From the NCBI GenBank assembly GCA_963783175.1, contig CAWANG010000037.1:62001-126000 (forward strand): 64,000 nt of DNA. The letters run 5' to 3'. The stretch is from Roseiarcus sp963783175. GTDB taxonomy: Bacteria; Pseudomonadota; Alphaproteobacteria; Rhizobiales; Beijerinckiaceae. The notes beneath the pieces are model-generated. The model was not told where the DNA came from. It made no database searches and saw only the letters and a program-made list of their open reading frames with translations. Of the stretch, positions 53,193 to 61,072 are shown piece by piece. Each line of letters starts with the position of its first letter. Within the stretch, counting starts at the first letter, position 1. The translations under genes were made by a program, and so were the position numbers.

Positions 53193-53222
53193 CGTCATTG
53201 CGAGCCAAGCGAAGCAATCCAG
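53193..53222. repeat. Dispersed palindromic repeat unit (candidate)
   Basis: The sequence gtcattgcgagccaagcgaa followed by gcaatccagg matches a short palindrome-containing element widely scattered in rhizobial and other genomes (ATTGC ... GCAAT arms). It lies in the gap after the DUF336 gene. A partial relative, cgtcattgcgaagtgcggg, occurs near 33,033-33,050. Confidence 0.5.
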
Positions 53223-53330
53223 GAGTCCTCGGGCGGCGCCTGCCCGGCTACGCAACCGTTGGTTAGGCTTGGCGTGCGAACATCTTTGTAAGTGAGAGGG
53301 ATTGCTCCGGAAGACTCTGAGGATTCGCGC

Positions 53331-53654
53331 ATGATCGTCGCCACCACCGAAAACGTCGCCGGCCATCGCACCGTCCAGACGCTTGGACAATGTTTCGGCG
53401 TGGTCGTGCGCAGCCGCGGGCTCGGCGGCAACATCATCGCCGGGCTGCGCACCATCGTCGGCGGCGAAATCCACGAATATACCCAATTGCTGGAGGAAGC
53501 ACGCCGCCATGCGCTCGACCGGCTGGTCCAGAACGCGACGGCGATGGGCGCCAATGCGGTGCTGATGATGCGTTACGACAGCGCCGAGATCGGCAATACG
53601 ATGAGCGAAATCGTCGCCTATGGCACGGCGGCGGTCATCGAACCTATTCCATGA
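53331..53654 (+). CDS. YbjQ family protein
   Basis: A 107-residue UPF0145/YbjQ protein. The family pattern is clear: MIVATTENVAGHRTVQTLGQ, SRGLGGNIIAGLRTIVGGEI, and NATAMGANAVLMMRYDSAEI. The fold is a pentameric barrel-like assembly of unknown function. ATG 53331 follows ggattcgcgc; an in-frame start at 53292 would add 13 residues not in the family. The stop overlaps the next small gene as ATGA. Confidence 0.85.
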   Translation: MIVATTENVAGHRTVQTLGQCFGVVVRSRGLGGNIIAGLRTIVGGEIHEYTQLLEEARRHALDRLVQNATAMGANAVLMMRYDSAEIGNTMSEIVAYGTAAVIEPIP

Positions 53655-53890
53655 TCCCCTTTGTGTTCCCGCTTGGGATCTTTGTCGCGGTCGTCCTGGT
53701 CTGGTTCTTCTTCCGCAGCGGCGGCTACAAGCGCCAACCTCTAGACGCCCCGCCCGGACGCGACTGGAACTTCACCGGCGAGCGCTTCCTCGATCCGCAA
53801 TCGGGCGCGATGTTGGAAGTCTGGTATAGCCCGCAAACCGGCGAGCGCGCTTACGTTCGGACCCGAGGGGGGCGCATCGCGTCGGGGTAA
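53651..53890 (+). CDS. Small membrane-anchored protein coupled to YbjQ
   Basis: A 79-residue protein with an N-terminal membrane helix (PFVFPLGIFVAVVLVWFFFR) and a soluble tail (GRDWNFTGERFLDPQSGAML, then EVWYSPQTGERAYVRTRGG). It overlaps the ybjQ stop as ATGA. The small domain could sit on either side of the membrane. No named family is known to me. Confidence 0.6.
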   Translation: MIPFVFPLGIFVAVVLVWFFFRSGGYKRQPLDAPPGRDWNFTGERFLDPQSGAMLEVWYSPQTGERAYVRTRGGRIASG

Positions 53891-53975
53891 GCTGGCGGCC
53901 GTCGGCGCACCCGCCGAGGGGCGCCTTTCGACGAGCCGCAACGCCCGGCGCTATCGACGCCGAGAGAGCAGTCCA

Positions 53976-54001
53976 TTTACACGCAACTCAAACTGTGTAA
54001 A
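53976..54001. promoter_or_regulatory. Inverted repeat upstream of tandem exported paralogues
   Basis: TTTACAC (53,976-53,982) and GTGTAAA (53,995-54,001) form a perfect 7-bp inverted repeat with a 12-base spacer, 84 bases before the first paralogue. The size and AT-rich arms suit a dimeric regulator. No -35/-10 pair was assigned with confidence. Confidence 0.4.
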
Positions 54002-54085
54002 CATTCAAGCGGCGGTAGTTTACTGACGAGAGAATATTCCGCGAGACGCAGTCGTCTGCGTCGCGGCTCCCCCGGGGAGACGCCC

Positions 54086-54430
54086 ATGAAACATGGAAAA
54101 ATAACACTGGTCCTCGGTTGTGCGCTAGCCGCGTGCCTTTCATCGCCATCGCACGCATCGGCGAAACCGTTAACAAAATCGGCCGTTGAAGGAAAGAAAA
54201 TTTGCTGGGGCAAGGACTGGAAGCAATTTAGCTCCGGTGGAAAGGTAACCAATAACGTCGCGGGCGAAGGGACGTGGTCCATTAGCAAGGCTGGCGTTAT
54301 AACGGTCAATTTTCCCGGCGGTCCCTATTCAGGTATTGTCACCGAGTTGGGAGACGGCTCGTTCATATATTCTGGGTCTTGGATCGGAACACCAAAATTA
54401 ACAGTCGATGGCGGCGTTTACTGCAATTAG
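54086..54430 (+). CDS. Small exported protein, first of a tandem pair
   Basis: A 114-residue protein with a signal peptide (MKHGKITLVLGCALAACLSS, PSHASA). The mature part has KSAVEGKKICWGKDWKQFSS, GGKVTNNVAGEGTWSIS and ends GGVYCN. It is a paralogue of the next gene: both share GKKICW..., a GGK turn, GEGTW and a terminal cysteine, so one disulfide is likely. Base composition is lower in GC than the neighbours. No known domain was recognised. Confidence 0.6.
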   Translation: MKHGKITLVLGCALAACLSSPSHASAKPLTKSAVEGKKICWGKDWKQFSSGGKVTNNVAGEGTWSISKAGVITVNFPGGPYSGIVTELGDGSFIYSGSWIGTPKLTVDGGVYCN

Positions 54431-54450
54431 CGTACAATTTGGAGGGTGGA

Positions 54451-54765
54451 ATGCGAAAGCTCGTCTCATCGCTCGGGTTGGCGTCGGTCTTGTCTCTTGC
54501 TCTCTATTCGTCTGCGACAGCCAATCCCGTCACCGCGAAAGATCTGCTCGGCAAGAAGATTTGCTGGAGCAACGGCAACGTCAGCACGTTCGGCCCGGGG
54601 GGCAAGTACTCGAGCCCCATCGTGGGAGAAGGCACTTGGGCCGTAACATCAATCGGCATACAGCTTCGAACAACGGGCTTCGTCGGCATTTTGGACATCG
54701 ACAAGCAACCGGATGGAACGTTCAAAAGCGCTCTGGAAAAGAGCAACGGAAATTACTGTAAATAG
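54451..54765 (+). CDS. Small exported protein, second of a tandem pair
   Basis: A 104-residue paralogue of the preceding gene. A signal peptide (MRKLVSSLGLASVLSLALYS, SATANP) is followed by LLGKKICWSNGNVSTFGPGG, VGEGTWAVTSIG and a terminal NGNYCK. The ATG has a strong site (GGAGGGTGGA). It begins 20 bases after the first copy, so the two are probably one transcript. Function unknown. Confidence 0.6.
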   Translation: MRKLVSSLGLASVLSLALYSSATANPVTAKDLLGKKICWSNGNVSTFGPGGKYSSPIVGEGTWAVTSIGIQLRTTGFVGILDIDKQPDGTFKSALEKSNGNYCK

Positions 54766-54842
54766 GGAGCGAAGCGAGCGGGCGGCGTGCGTACTCCGCG
54801 CCCGCGGCGCCCGATCTGGTGCATCATCCTGCGCCCCGCCCC

Positions 54843-55003
54843 GCTTCGATGAGCCCGCGCTGCGCAGCGCGCTATCTGATCGACCTCGATTTTGACGCAG
54901 TCGCCCGGCTTGCGCTCGCCCAGGTCGTCACCGCGAGCGTGTGCCGGGATCAGCCGCACCTCGAACGCATGCCCTTCGGTCGCTTTGACTGTAAGCGACG
55001 CCC
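54843..55003 (-). pseudogene. Fragment of riboflavin synthase (ribE), C-terminal part
   Basis: On the minus strand the translation ASLTVKATEGHAFEVRLIPA, then DDLGERKPGDCVKIEVDQIA and RCAAR parallels the end of the intact ribE 1.5 kb away (TSLTVNAVDGNTFEVLLIPH; ERKAGDKVNIEVDQMARYAA). About 50 codons survive, with no start. It must be a remnant of a second or duplicated ribE. Confidence 0.75.
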
Positions 55004-55078
55004 CGCTTCATGAGCCCGCCTTCACCAAAACCCGCAAGGCGGCTTGCGCGTCACATAAGTCTGTGCTTATCTGTCAGT

Positions 55079-55390
55079 ATGGAGAGCGAGATCTTCAAGG
55101 CGTTGGCCGATCCGACCCGCTGCAGCGTGTTCGAGAAGCTGGCGCTCGGCGGCATGAACGCGAGCGATCTCAGGCGCGGGATGACAATCAGCCAGCCGGC
55201 GATGTCGCAGCATCTCGCTGTCCTGCGCTCGGCGGGGCTCGTGCGCGAGCGCCGGGACGGTCGTTTCGTCAACTATGAAGTGGACCCGCAGGGGCTCGTG
55301 CGGATCGGCCAGTGGCTCGCCCGCTATCGCGCGTACTGGCCGCAGCGCATCGACGATCTCAAGGCGCTGCTGAAGGACATGGATCAATGA
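55079..55390 (+). CDS. ArsR-family transcriptional regulator
   Basis: A 103-residue winged-helix repressor: IFKALADPTRCSVFEKLALG, the recognition helix region MTISQPAMSQHLAVLRSAGL, and wing VRERRDGRFVNYEVDPQGL. No metal-binding cysteine pair typical of ArsR/SmtB is present, so it probably senses something else. The ATG 55079 fits the family; the stop overlaps the next ATG as ATGA. ArsR-SRPBCC pairs of this kind are common, with the SRPBCC protein as the likely ligand-binding partner or target. Confidence 0.88.
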   Translation: MESEIFKALADPTRCSVFEKLALGGMNASDLRRGMTISQPAMSQHLAVLRSAGLVRERRDGRFVNYEVDPQGLVRIGQWLARYRAYWPQRIDDLKALLKDMDQ

Positions 55391-55749
55391 GTGACATTGC
55401 GGGCGACCCGCGCCAGAAAACCGAAGACGAAGCTGAAATCGCGCTCGAGGTCGAACTCGATGCGGTGCCCGAGAAGGTGTGGCGGGCGATCGCCGTTCCC
55501 GCCTTTCGCGAGCGATGGCTGCCTCAGGCCGACCTCGCCGAGCCCGAACCGATCGCATCCATTCCCGGCGTCGAGGTCCGCTACGGGATCCGGGAAAACG
55601 GCGCTCCGTTCGTGGACAGCACCGTGACCTTCCGGATCGGGCCCGGACCTCGGGGCGGTACGCTCTTCCGGGTCATCCATCGGATCGAGGGCGATGCTCG
55701 CCGGGCGAGCGCCAACGACAACCTTCGCCCGGTGAGCACGGCGGCCTAA
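55387..55749 (+). CDS. SRPBCC-family protein paired with ArsR
   Basis: A 120-residue START-like protein: EIALEVELDAVPEKVWRAIA, VPAFRERWLPQADLAEPEPI and SRPBCC-type strands ENGAPFVDSTVTFRIGPGPR, LFRVIHRIEG. It is shorter than the usual 140-150 residues. It is translationally coupled to the ArsR gene upstream (ATGA). The ligand is unknown. Confidence 0.78.
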   Translation: MSDIAGDPRQKTEDEAEIALEVELDAVPEKVWRAIAVPAFRERWLPQADLAEPEPIASIPGVEVRYGIRENGAPFVDSTVTFRIGPGPRGGTLFRVIHRIEGDARRASANDNLRPVSTAA

Positions 55750-55798
55750 GAGCCGACTGAAGCCGATCAATCTTGGACAGTATGGAAGGATTCGCCTC

Positions 55799-56434
55799 AT
55801 GCGCGACACGATGCAGCTCGTCCCTATGGTTCTCGAACAATCGAGCCGCGGCGAGCGGTCCTTCGACATCTTTTCCCGCCTGCTTCGCGAGCGAATTGTC
55901 TTTCTCAGCGGCGAGGTCAACGATGAAATGGCGTCGCTGGTCTGCGCGCAACTGTTGTTCCTCGAGGCCGAGAATCCGAAGAAGCCGATCGATCTTTATA
56001 TTAACTCCTACGGCGGCGTCGTGACGAGCGGGCTCGCGATGTACGACACGATGCAGTTCGTCAAGGCGCCCGTGCGGACGCTCTGCGTCGGCACGGCCCG
56101 GTCGATGGGGTCGTTTCTCTTGATGGCGGGCGAGCCCGGCGAGCGCGCGGCCTTGCCCAACGCCAGCCTCCACGTCCACCAGCCGCTCGGCGGCTTCCAG
56201 GGGCAGGCGTCTGACATCTCGATTCAGGCCGAGGAGATGCTCCAGACCAAGCGGCGGATCATTGGCCTCTACGCCAAGCATTGCGGCCGAAGATACGAAG
56301 AGGTCGAGCGCACGCTGGACCGGGACCACTTCATGACTCCGGAAAGCGCCCGCGAATGGGGCCTCATCGACCGCGTTCTCTCAAGCCGCAGCGAAGCGGA
56401 ACTCATGCTCAGCGGGCCCATCCCGCGTCCATGA
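55799..56434 (+). CDS. clpP: ClpP-family ATP-dependent protease subunit
   Basis: A 211-residue ClpP. The catalytic triad is Ser102 (GTARSMGSFLLMAG), His127 (ASLHVHQPLGGFQG) and Asp176 (LDRDHFMTPE). The N-terminal axial loop MQLVPMVLEQSSRGERSFDI is canonical. The residues before the serine (TAR instead of the common QAA) mark it as a paralogue rather than the main ClpP, and no clpX follows. It converges with ribE, and their 3' ends overlap by 26 bases. Confidence 0.88.
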   Translation: MRDTMQLVPMVLEQSSRGERSFDIFSRLLRERIVFLSGEVNDEMASLVCAQLLFLEAENPKKPIDLYINSYGGVVTSGLAMYDTMQFVKAPVRTLCVGTARSMGSFLLMAGEPGERAALPNASLHVHQPLGGFQGQASDISIQAEEMLQTKRRIIGLYAKHCGRRYEEVERTLDRDHFMTPESAREWGLIDRVLSSRSEAELMLSGPIPRP

Positions 56435-57020
56435 GACGCGCCGCGTAGCGGGCCATCTGGTCGACTTCGATGTTGACCTTGTCGCCCGCCTTGCGCTCGC
56501 TCCAGGTCGTCACCTTCAGCGTGTGTGGGATCAGCAGCACCTCGAACGTGTTGCCGTCGACGGCATTGACGGTGAGCGAGGTCCCGTCGAGCGCGACCGA
56601 GCCTTTGACGGCAATGAACTTCGATAAGCTCTTTGGCGCGCGGAAGGTAAAATGGGCCATGCCGTCGAAATCGCGCCGGGAGAGGATTTCCGCGACGCCA
56701 TCGACGTGGCCTGAGACCAAATGGCCGCCGAGCTCGTCCCCAACTCTTAGCGCCCGCTCGAGGTTGACATTGTCCCCCGGCCGCCATTGCCCGAGCGCCG
56801 TGACCGCGAGCGTCTCGGCGCCGACGTCATAGGCTATCGCCGAGCCGCGCTCGTGCGAGTCGACGTTGACAACGGTAAGGCATACCCCAGCGTTCGCGAT
56901 CGACGCGCCGAGAGGAATCGTCCTAGCATCGTAGGCGCTCACTATGCTGAGCCGGCTAAGCTCGCCAATCGATTTAATTTCAATGACCTCTCCGACATCG
57001 CTGATTATTCCTGTGAACAT
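56409..57020 (-). CDS. ribE: Riboflavin synthase alpha subunit
   Basis: A 203-residue riboflavin synthase, which dismutates two 6,7-dimethyl-8-ribityllumazines into riboflavin. The two repeats begin MFTGIISDVGEVIEIKSIGE and GGHLVSGHVDGVAEILSRRD, with NAGVCLTVVNVDSHERG and LDGTSLTVNAVDGNTFEVL as matching strands. The gene is upstream of nothing on this strand except the orphan locus, and ribD lies 1 kb away on the same strand. No FMN riboswitch (RFN) sequence is visible in the leader. Confidence 0.95.
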   Translation of the reverse strand: MFTGIISDVGEVIEIKSIGELSRLSIVSAYDARTIPLGASIANAGVCLTVVNVDSHERGSAIAYDVGAETLAVTALGQWRPGDNVNLERALRVGDELGGHLVSGHVDGVAEILSRRDFDGMAHFTFRAPKSLSKFIAVKGSVALDGTSLTVNAVDGNTFEVLLIPHTLKVTTWSERKAGDKVNIEVDQMARYAARLMDAGWAR

Positions 57021-57153
57021 CCTAAGCCCCGGTCACCCCCACCCTTCTCCGAAGAGTAAACCATTTTCTCCGCCTCAGCACCGCGATGACATTTCCGTAG
57101 GACTAATTGTGTGATAGATTTGTGTCAGGCAGGATAAAATCTACATTCGAATC

Positions 57154-57336
57154 ATGGCAAGTGGGGCTCGCCATACGTCATTTCGCGAACCGACTGATTC
57201 GCGCCCGAAACTCTATTGGCTGGCGATTGACATAACCTTCAAAGACGCGTCAGCAAACAATGCAGCGAATGACGCCCGGCAATCCGATCGTTCGCCCGCC
57301 GTCAATCCGCCGACCCGTTCCAGGCCACTTTCATAA
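57154..57336 (+). CDS. Short orphan protein, partial duplicate of the next gene
   Basis: A 60-residue frame whose start MASGARHTSFREPTDSRPKL and YWLAIDITFKD are close to the N-terminus of the next gene (MATGAKAHPSFRERPDQASK, LYWLDIDVTFND). The leader sequences before both starts are also similar (ctacattcgaatc and ccacattcgaaac). It is therefore a duplicated 5' end that soon diverges. It may be a pseudogene. Confidence 0.4.
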   Translation: MASGARHTSFREPTDSRPKLYWLAIDITFKDASANNAANDARQSDRSPAVNPPTRSRPLS

Positions 57337-57389
57337 GGACCGATCACGTGGTAGAATAGGTGACAATACCTAATATCCACATTCGAAAC

Positions 57390-57980
57390 ATGGCAACTGG
57401 CGCTAAGGCACATCCTTCATTTCGCGAACGGCCCGATCAGGCCTCTAAGCTCTATTGGCTGGACATTGACGTAACGTTTAATGACATAATTCGTCAGCAA
57501 CAAATGATACGGAACAATCCAATTTTTCGTCCGCCACTATCATCCTCGCAATATTCCATTTTGCACGGGTTCGGGACCGTTGCAAACGCGCTATCTGTCG
57601 GCGACAGGGCGAATACTTTTGACCACTTCGCGGTCGATGTAGCGGCGTTCGTACAGTCCGACGAGATTTTGGCGCCTTCTGACCACCCCCGATCAGCCAG
57701 GATGATTTGGAACGAAGTGAATATTCATTCACCACGGCTGCAGATCCACGTTCAAACCAAAATGTTACGACATCTGGTCGAACTGTATGTGACAAAGCGG
57801 ATTGATACAGTATTCATGTCTATGAAAATTGCAATTGAGCGACAGATAATTGTTGATACGGGCCCAAATTCTGAATTATTACCAGTCCTTGACAGTGACG
57901 GACGTCTATACTTTCGTCGAACCCAATGCGAGCTCTTGTCCGTGCAGGCTTCTCTGGCCCGCGAGGGCATCCGACGGTAA
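57390..57980 (+). CDS. Orphan protein of unknown function between ribE and ribD
   Basis: A 196-residue protein from ATG 57390 (an alternative in-frame start lies at 57360). It has no signal peptide or membrane helix. Central parts read NALSVGDRANTFDHFAVDVA, SARMIWNEVNIHSPRLQIHV, and LYVTKRIDTVFMSMKIAIER. Base composition is more AT-rich than in rib, nrdR or glyA around it. Together with its duplicated 5' end this suggests recent acquisition. It ends 22 bases before the convergent ribD end. I do not recognise the family. Confidence 0.5.
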   Translation: MATGAKAHPSFRERPDQASKLYWLDIDVTFNDIIRQQQMIRNNPIFRPPLSSSQYSILHGFGTVANALSVGDRANTFDHFAVDVAAFVQSDEILAPSDHPRSARMIWNEVNIHSPRLQIHVQTKMLRHLVELYVTKRIDTVFMSMKIAIERQIIVDTGPNSELLPVLDSDGRLYFRRTQCELLSVQASLAREGIRR

Positions 57981-58002
57981 CCAGGCTCCTGCTATCGCCC
58001 TA

Positions 58003-59127
58003 CTACTCCGTCCGCTCCCAAACCCGAATCGTATCGGCCCCATAAGCCACGATCTCATGGAGACGGTAGCGCGACTGACCCGACAGCGCCGCTCGCGCTT
58101 CCTCGCTGAGCGCGGGGACGCCGGGCCGGCCGAGCGGCTTTTCCGCGCTGATGAGGGCGACCGTGTCCGCGAGCCCGGTCGCGATGAGCCGGGCGGCGAC
58201 GCGCGGGCCCCCTTCGCTGAAGACGCGGGTGATCCCGCGGGCGGAGAGCGCCCGCAAGGCTTGGCCGAGATCGACCCCGCCCTTGGCGTCGACGCCGATC
58301 CGCTCGATCGCGACGCCGAGATCGGTTAAGCGCTCCCCCGCTTGGTCGGACTCGTCCGGCCCGGCGATGACGAGGGTCGGAATATCCCGCGCCGTCGCCG
58401 CGAGCCGGGAGCGCGCGGTGAGACGCAGGTGCGTATCGAGGACGACGCGCAGCGGTTTCAGGTCGACGCCTGGCAAGCGCACGGTCAGCGCCGGATCGTC
58501 GGCCAGCGCCGTCCCGAGTCCAACCATGATCGCCTCATGGGTCGAGCGCATCACCTGGACGCGAAGATCGGCGATCGGTCCGGTGATGCGCAGGCGCGCG
58601 TCATGCGCACCGGCGGAGGCGAACCCGTCAGCGGTCTCCGCCAGCTTCAGCGTCACGCACGGCCGTCCCGCGGTCACCCTGAGGATGTGGCCGAGATGGT
58701 CGCGCCGCGCCTGATCCGCCCCTGGGCCGACGGCGACCGCGATCCCCGCCGCGCGCAGCCGCCCGTGCCCCCGTCCCCCGACAAGCGGATTGGGGTCCTC
58801 CATCGCCGAGACGACGCGGGCGACGCCGGCCTCGATGATCGCGTCGGCGCATGGGGGTGAGACGCCATGATGCGAGCACGGCTCGAGCGTCACGTAGAGC
58901 GTCGCGCCGCGAGCCGCCTCGCCCGCGCGCTCAATCGCGATCCGCTCGGCATGCGGCCGCCCGCCCGGCGCGGTTGTCCCGCGCCCGACCACCGCCCCGT
59001 CCTTGACAAGGATGGCGCCGACCGACGGATTAGGAGCGGCAAGACCGAGCGACCGCGATCCGAGATTGAGCGCCGCCGCCATCCAGCGCAGGTGCTCGTC
59101 GGTCCCTGCGGCTGCGCTTTCGCTCAT
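58003..59127 (-). CDS. ribD: Bifunctional riboflavin biosynthesis protein RibD
   Basis: A 374-residue fusion. The N-terminal deaminase has the zinc motifs GGRPHAERIAIERAGEA and LEPCSHHGVSPPCADAI, and the C-terminal reductase has VGLGTALADDPALTVRLPGV and FSEGGPRVAARLIATGLAD. It catalyses the deamination and reduction steps from the pyrimidine intermediate. The ATG overlaps the nrdR stop as ATGA, so the two are co-translated, an arrangement standard in Hyphomicrobiales. Confidence 0.95.
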   Translation of the reverse strand: MSESAAAGTDEHLRWMAAALNLGSRSLGLAAPNPSVGAILVKDGAVVGRGTTAPGGRPHAERIAIERAGEAARGATLYVTLEPCSHHGVSPPCADAIIEAGVARVVSAMEDPNPLVGGRGHGRLRAAGIAVAVGPGADQARRDHLGHILRVTAGRPCVTLKLAETADGFASAGAHDARLRITGPIADLRVQVMRSTHEAIMVGLGTALADDPALTVRLPGVDLKPLRVVLDTHLRLTARSRLAATARDIPTLVIAGPDESDQAGERLTDLGVAIERIGVDAKGGVDLGQALRALSARGITRVFSEGGPRVAARLIATGLADTVALISAEKPLGRPGVPALSEEARAALSGQSRYRLHEIVAYGADTIRVWERTE

Positions 59128-59633
59128 GAAGCCGGCGCGTCCCGGCGTTGGCGCGGCGCCGCCCGCGCCGGGGCCGGGTCAGGCTCGGCCTCGAGCTCGC
59201 CGACGATGGCGTTGAAGTCCCGCGCCTCGCGGAAATTGCGGTAAACCGAGGCGAACCGCACATAAGCGACGTCGTCGAGGGCCTTTAGGCCCTCCATCAC
59301 CAGTTCGCCGATCCGCTCGGTCGGAATGTCGCCGTCGGTCTGGCTTTCGAGCTGGCGCACGATGCCGTTGATCATCCGTTCGACCCGCTCGGGCTCGACC
59401 GACCGCTTGCGTAGCGCGACCTGGACCGACCGCACCAGCTTGTCGCGGTCGAACGGGGCGCGGCGGCCGTTCTTCTTGACCACCTGCAGTTCGCGCAGCT
59501 GGACCCGCTCGAAGGTGGTGAACCGGCCGCCACAATCGGGACAAATGCGCCGCCGGCGGATCGACGAAGCGTCCTCCGTCGGCCGGGAATCCTTCACCTG
59601 CGTATCGAGCCCGCCGCAATAGGGGCATCGCAT
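59124..59633 (-). CDS. nrdR: Transcriptional repressor NrdR
   Basis: A 169-residue NrdR. The zinc ribbon is MRCPYCGGLDTQVKDSRPTE with RRICPDCGGRFTTFERVQL, and the ATP-cone domain follows (VVKKNGRRAPFDRDKLVRSV). NrdR represses ribonucleotide reductase genes in response to ATP/dATP. The C-terminal tail is longer than in E. coli. It is coupled to ribD and follows glyA by 33 bases, so glyA-nrdR-ribD is probably one transcript. Confidence 0.95.
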   Translation of the reverse strand: MRCPYCGGLDTQVKDSRPTEDASSIRRRRICPDCGGRFTTFERVQLRELQVVKKNGRRAPFDRDKLVRSVQVALRKRSVEPERVERMINGIVRQLESQTDGDIPTERIGELVMEGLKALDDVAYVRFASVYRNFREARDFNAIVGELEAEPDPAPARAAPRQRRDAPAS

Positions 59634-59666
59634 CCAAGGCCGCCCTTCATAGTCCGTCCCGGCGAC

Positions 59667-60965
59667 CTAGTAGATCGGGAACCGCCGGGTGAGCTCGGCG
59701 ACATCCGCCCGAACTTTCGCCTCGACCGCAACATTCCCCAATTCGCCGTTCGCCGCCAAGCCGTCGAGACCCTGGACGATGAGCCGCCCGACCTTGGCGA
59801 ATTCCGCCGTCCCGAATCCGCGCGAGGTCGCCGCGGGCGATCCGAGGCGGATCCCCGATGTCACCATCGGCTTCTGCGGATCGAAGGGAATGCCGTTCTT
59901 GTTGCAGGTGATGTTGGCGCGATCGAGCGCCGCCTCGGCCGCCTTGCCGGTGAGGCCCTTGGGCGTCAGATCGACCAGCATCAGGTGGTTGTCGGTGCCC
60001 CCGCTCACGAGCTTATAGCCTCCCGCGAGGATCGGCTCGGCCATCGCCTTGGCGTTGGCGACGACGGCATGGGCGTAAAGCTTGAATTCGGGCGTCAGCG
60101 CTTCGTGGAACGCGACCGCCTTGGCGGCGATGACATGCATGAGCGGACCGCCCTGGAGACCCGGGAAGATCGCCGAATTGATCTTCTTGGCGAGTTCAGC
60201 GTCGTTGGTGAGGATCATGCCGCCGCGCGGGCCGCGCAGCGTCTTATGCGTCGTGGTGGTGACGACATGAGCATGCGGGAACGGCGACGGATGGGCGCCT
60301 CCCGCGACCAGCCCGGCGAAATGGGCGATGTCGACGACGAAAAAGGCGTTGACCGCGTCGCAAATGGCGCGGAAGCGGGCGAAGTCCCAATGCCGCGCAT
60401 AAGCCGAGCCGCCGGCGATGATCAGTTTCGGCCGGTGCTCGCGCGCCAGCGCCTCGACCTGATCCATATCGATCCGCTGCGTCGTTCGATCGACGGTATA
60501 GGGGACCACCTTGAACCAGCGGCCGGACATGTTGACCGGCGAGCCATGGGTCAGGTGGCCGCCCGCCGCCAGATCGAGGCCCATGAACGTGTCGCCGGGC
60601 TGCATGAGGGCCATGAAGGCGCCCTGATTGGCCTGGCTGCCGGAATTCGGCTGCACGTTGGCGAACCGGCAGTCGAACAATCGGCAGGCGCGCTCGATCG
60701 CCAGATTTTCGGCGATGTCGACGAACTGGCAGCCGCCGTAGTAGCGCCTGCCCGAATAGCCTTCCGCGTATTTGTTGGTCATCACCGAGCCCTGCGCCTC
60801 GAGCACCGCCCGCGAGACGATATTCTCGGAGGCGATGAGCTCGATCGAGTCGCGCTGGCGGCCGAGCTCGAGCTCGATCGCGCGGGCGATCTCCGGATCG
60901 GCGTCGGCGAGGGAAGCGGAAAAGAACGAGTTCGAACGGACGGACGCGGGGGCGGAAACGTTCAT
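59667..60965 (-). CDS. glyA: Serine hydroxymethyltransferase
   Basis: A 432-residue fold-type I PLP enzyme that interconverts serine and glycine with tetrahydrofolate. The PLP lysine is in VVTTTTHKTLRGPRGGMILT (near residue 240), and GSVMTNKYAEGYSGRRYYGG plus VVDIAHFAGLVAGGAHPSPF are canonical. ATG 60965 is preferred because GAAGG lies eight bases before it; an in-frame ATG at 60980 is also possible. It leads the glyA-nrdR-ribD group. Confidence 0.96.
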   Translation of the reverse strand: MNVSAPASVRSNSFFSASLADADPEIARAIELELGRQRDSIELIASENIVSRAVLEAQGSVMTNKYAEGYSGRRYYGGCQFVDIAENLAIERACRLFDCRFANVQPNSGSQANQGAFMALMQPGDTFMGLDLAAGGHLTHGSPVNMSGRWFKVVPYTVDRTTQRIDMDQVEALAREHRPKLIIAGGSAYARHWDFARFRAICDAVNAFFVVDIAHFAGLVAGGAHPSPFPHAHVVTTTTHKTLRGPRGGMILTNDAELAKKINSAIFPGLQGGPLMHVIAAKAVAFHEALTPEFKLYAHAVVANAKAMAEPILAGGYKLVSGGTDNHLMLVDLTPKGLTGKAAEAALDRANITCNKNGIPFDPQKPMVTSGIRLGSPAATSRGFGTAEFAKVGRLIVQGLDGLAANGELGNVAVEAKVRADVAELTRRFPIY

Positions 60966-61072
60966 CGGCGAACCTTCCATGAATCGAGGCTAGGCCAGGA
61001 GGGCGGGCCGCGCGGCCTTAGCACGCGTGGCGCTTGCGCAAAAGAGAGCGAAACCAGGACGAGCAAAAAGCC

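Noticed and set aside
57021..57153. FMN riboswitch upstream of ribE
   Set aside because: The conserved RFN core (such as the GGGGTGAAATTCCCCACCGG type) is absent from the leader on the ribE strand.
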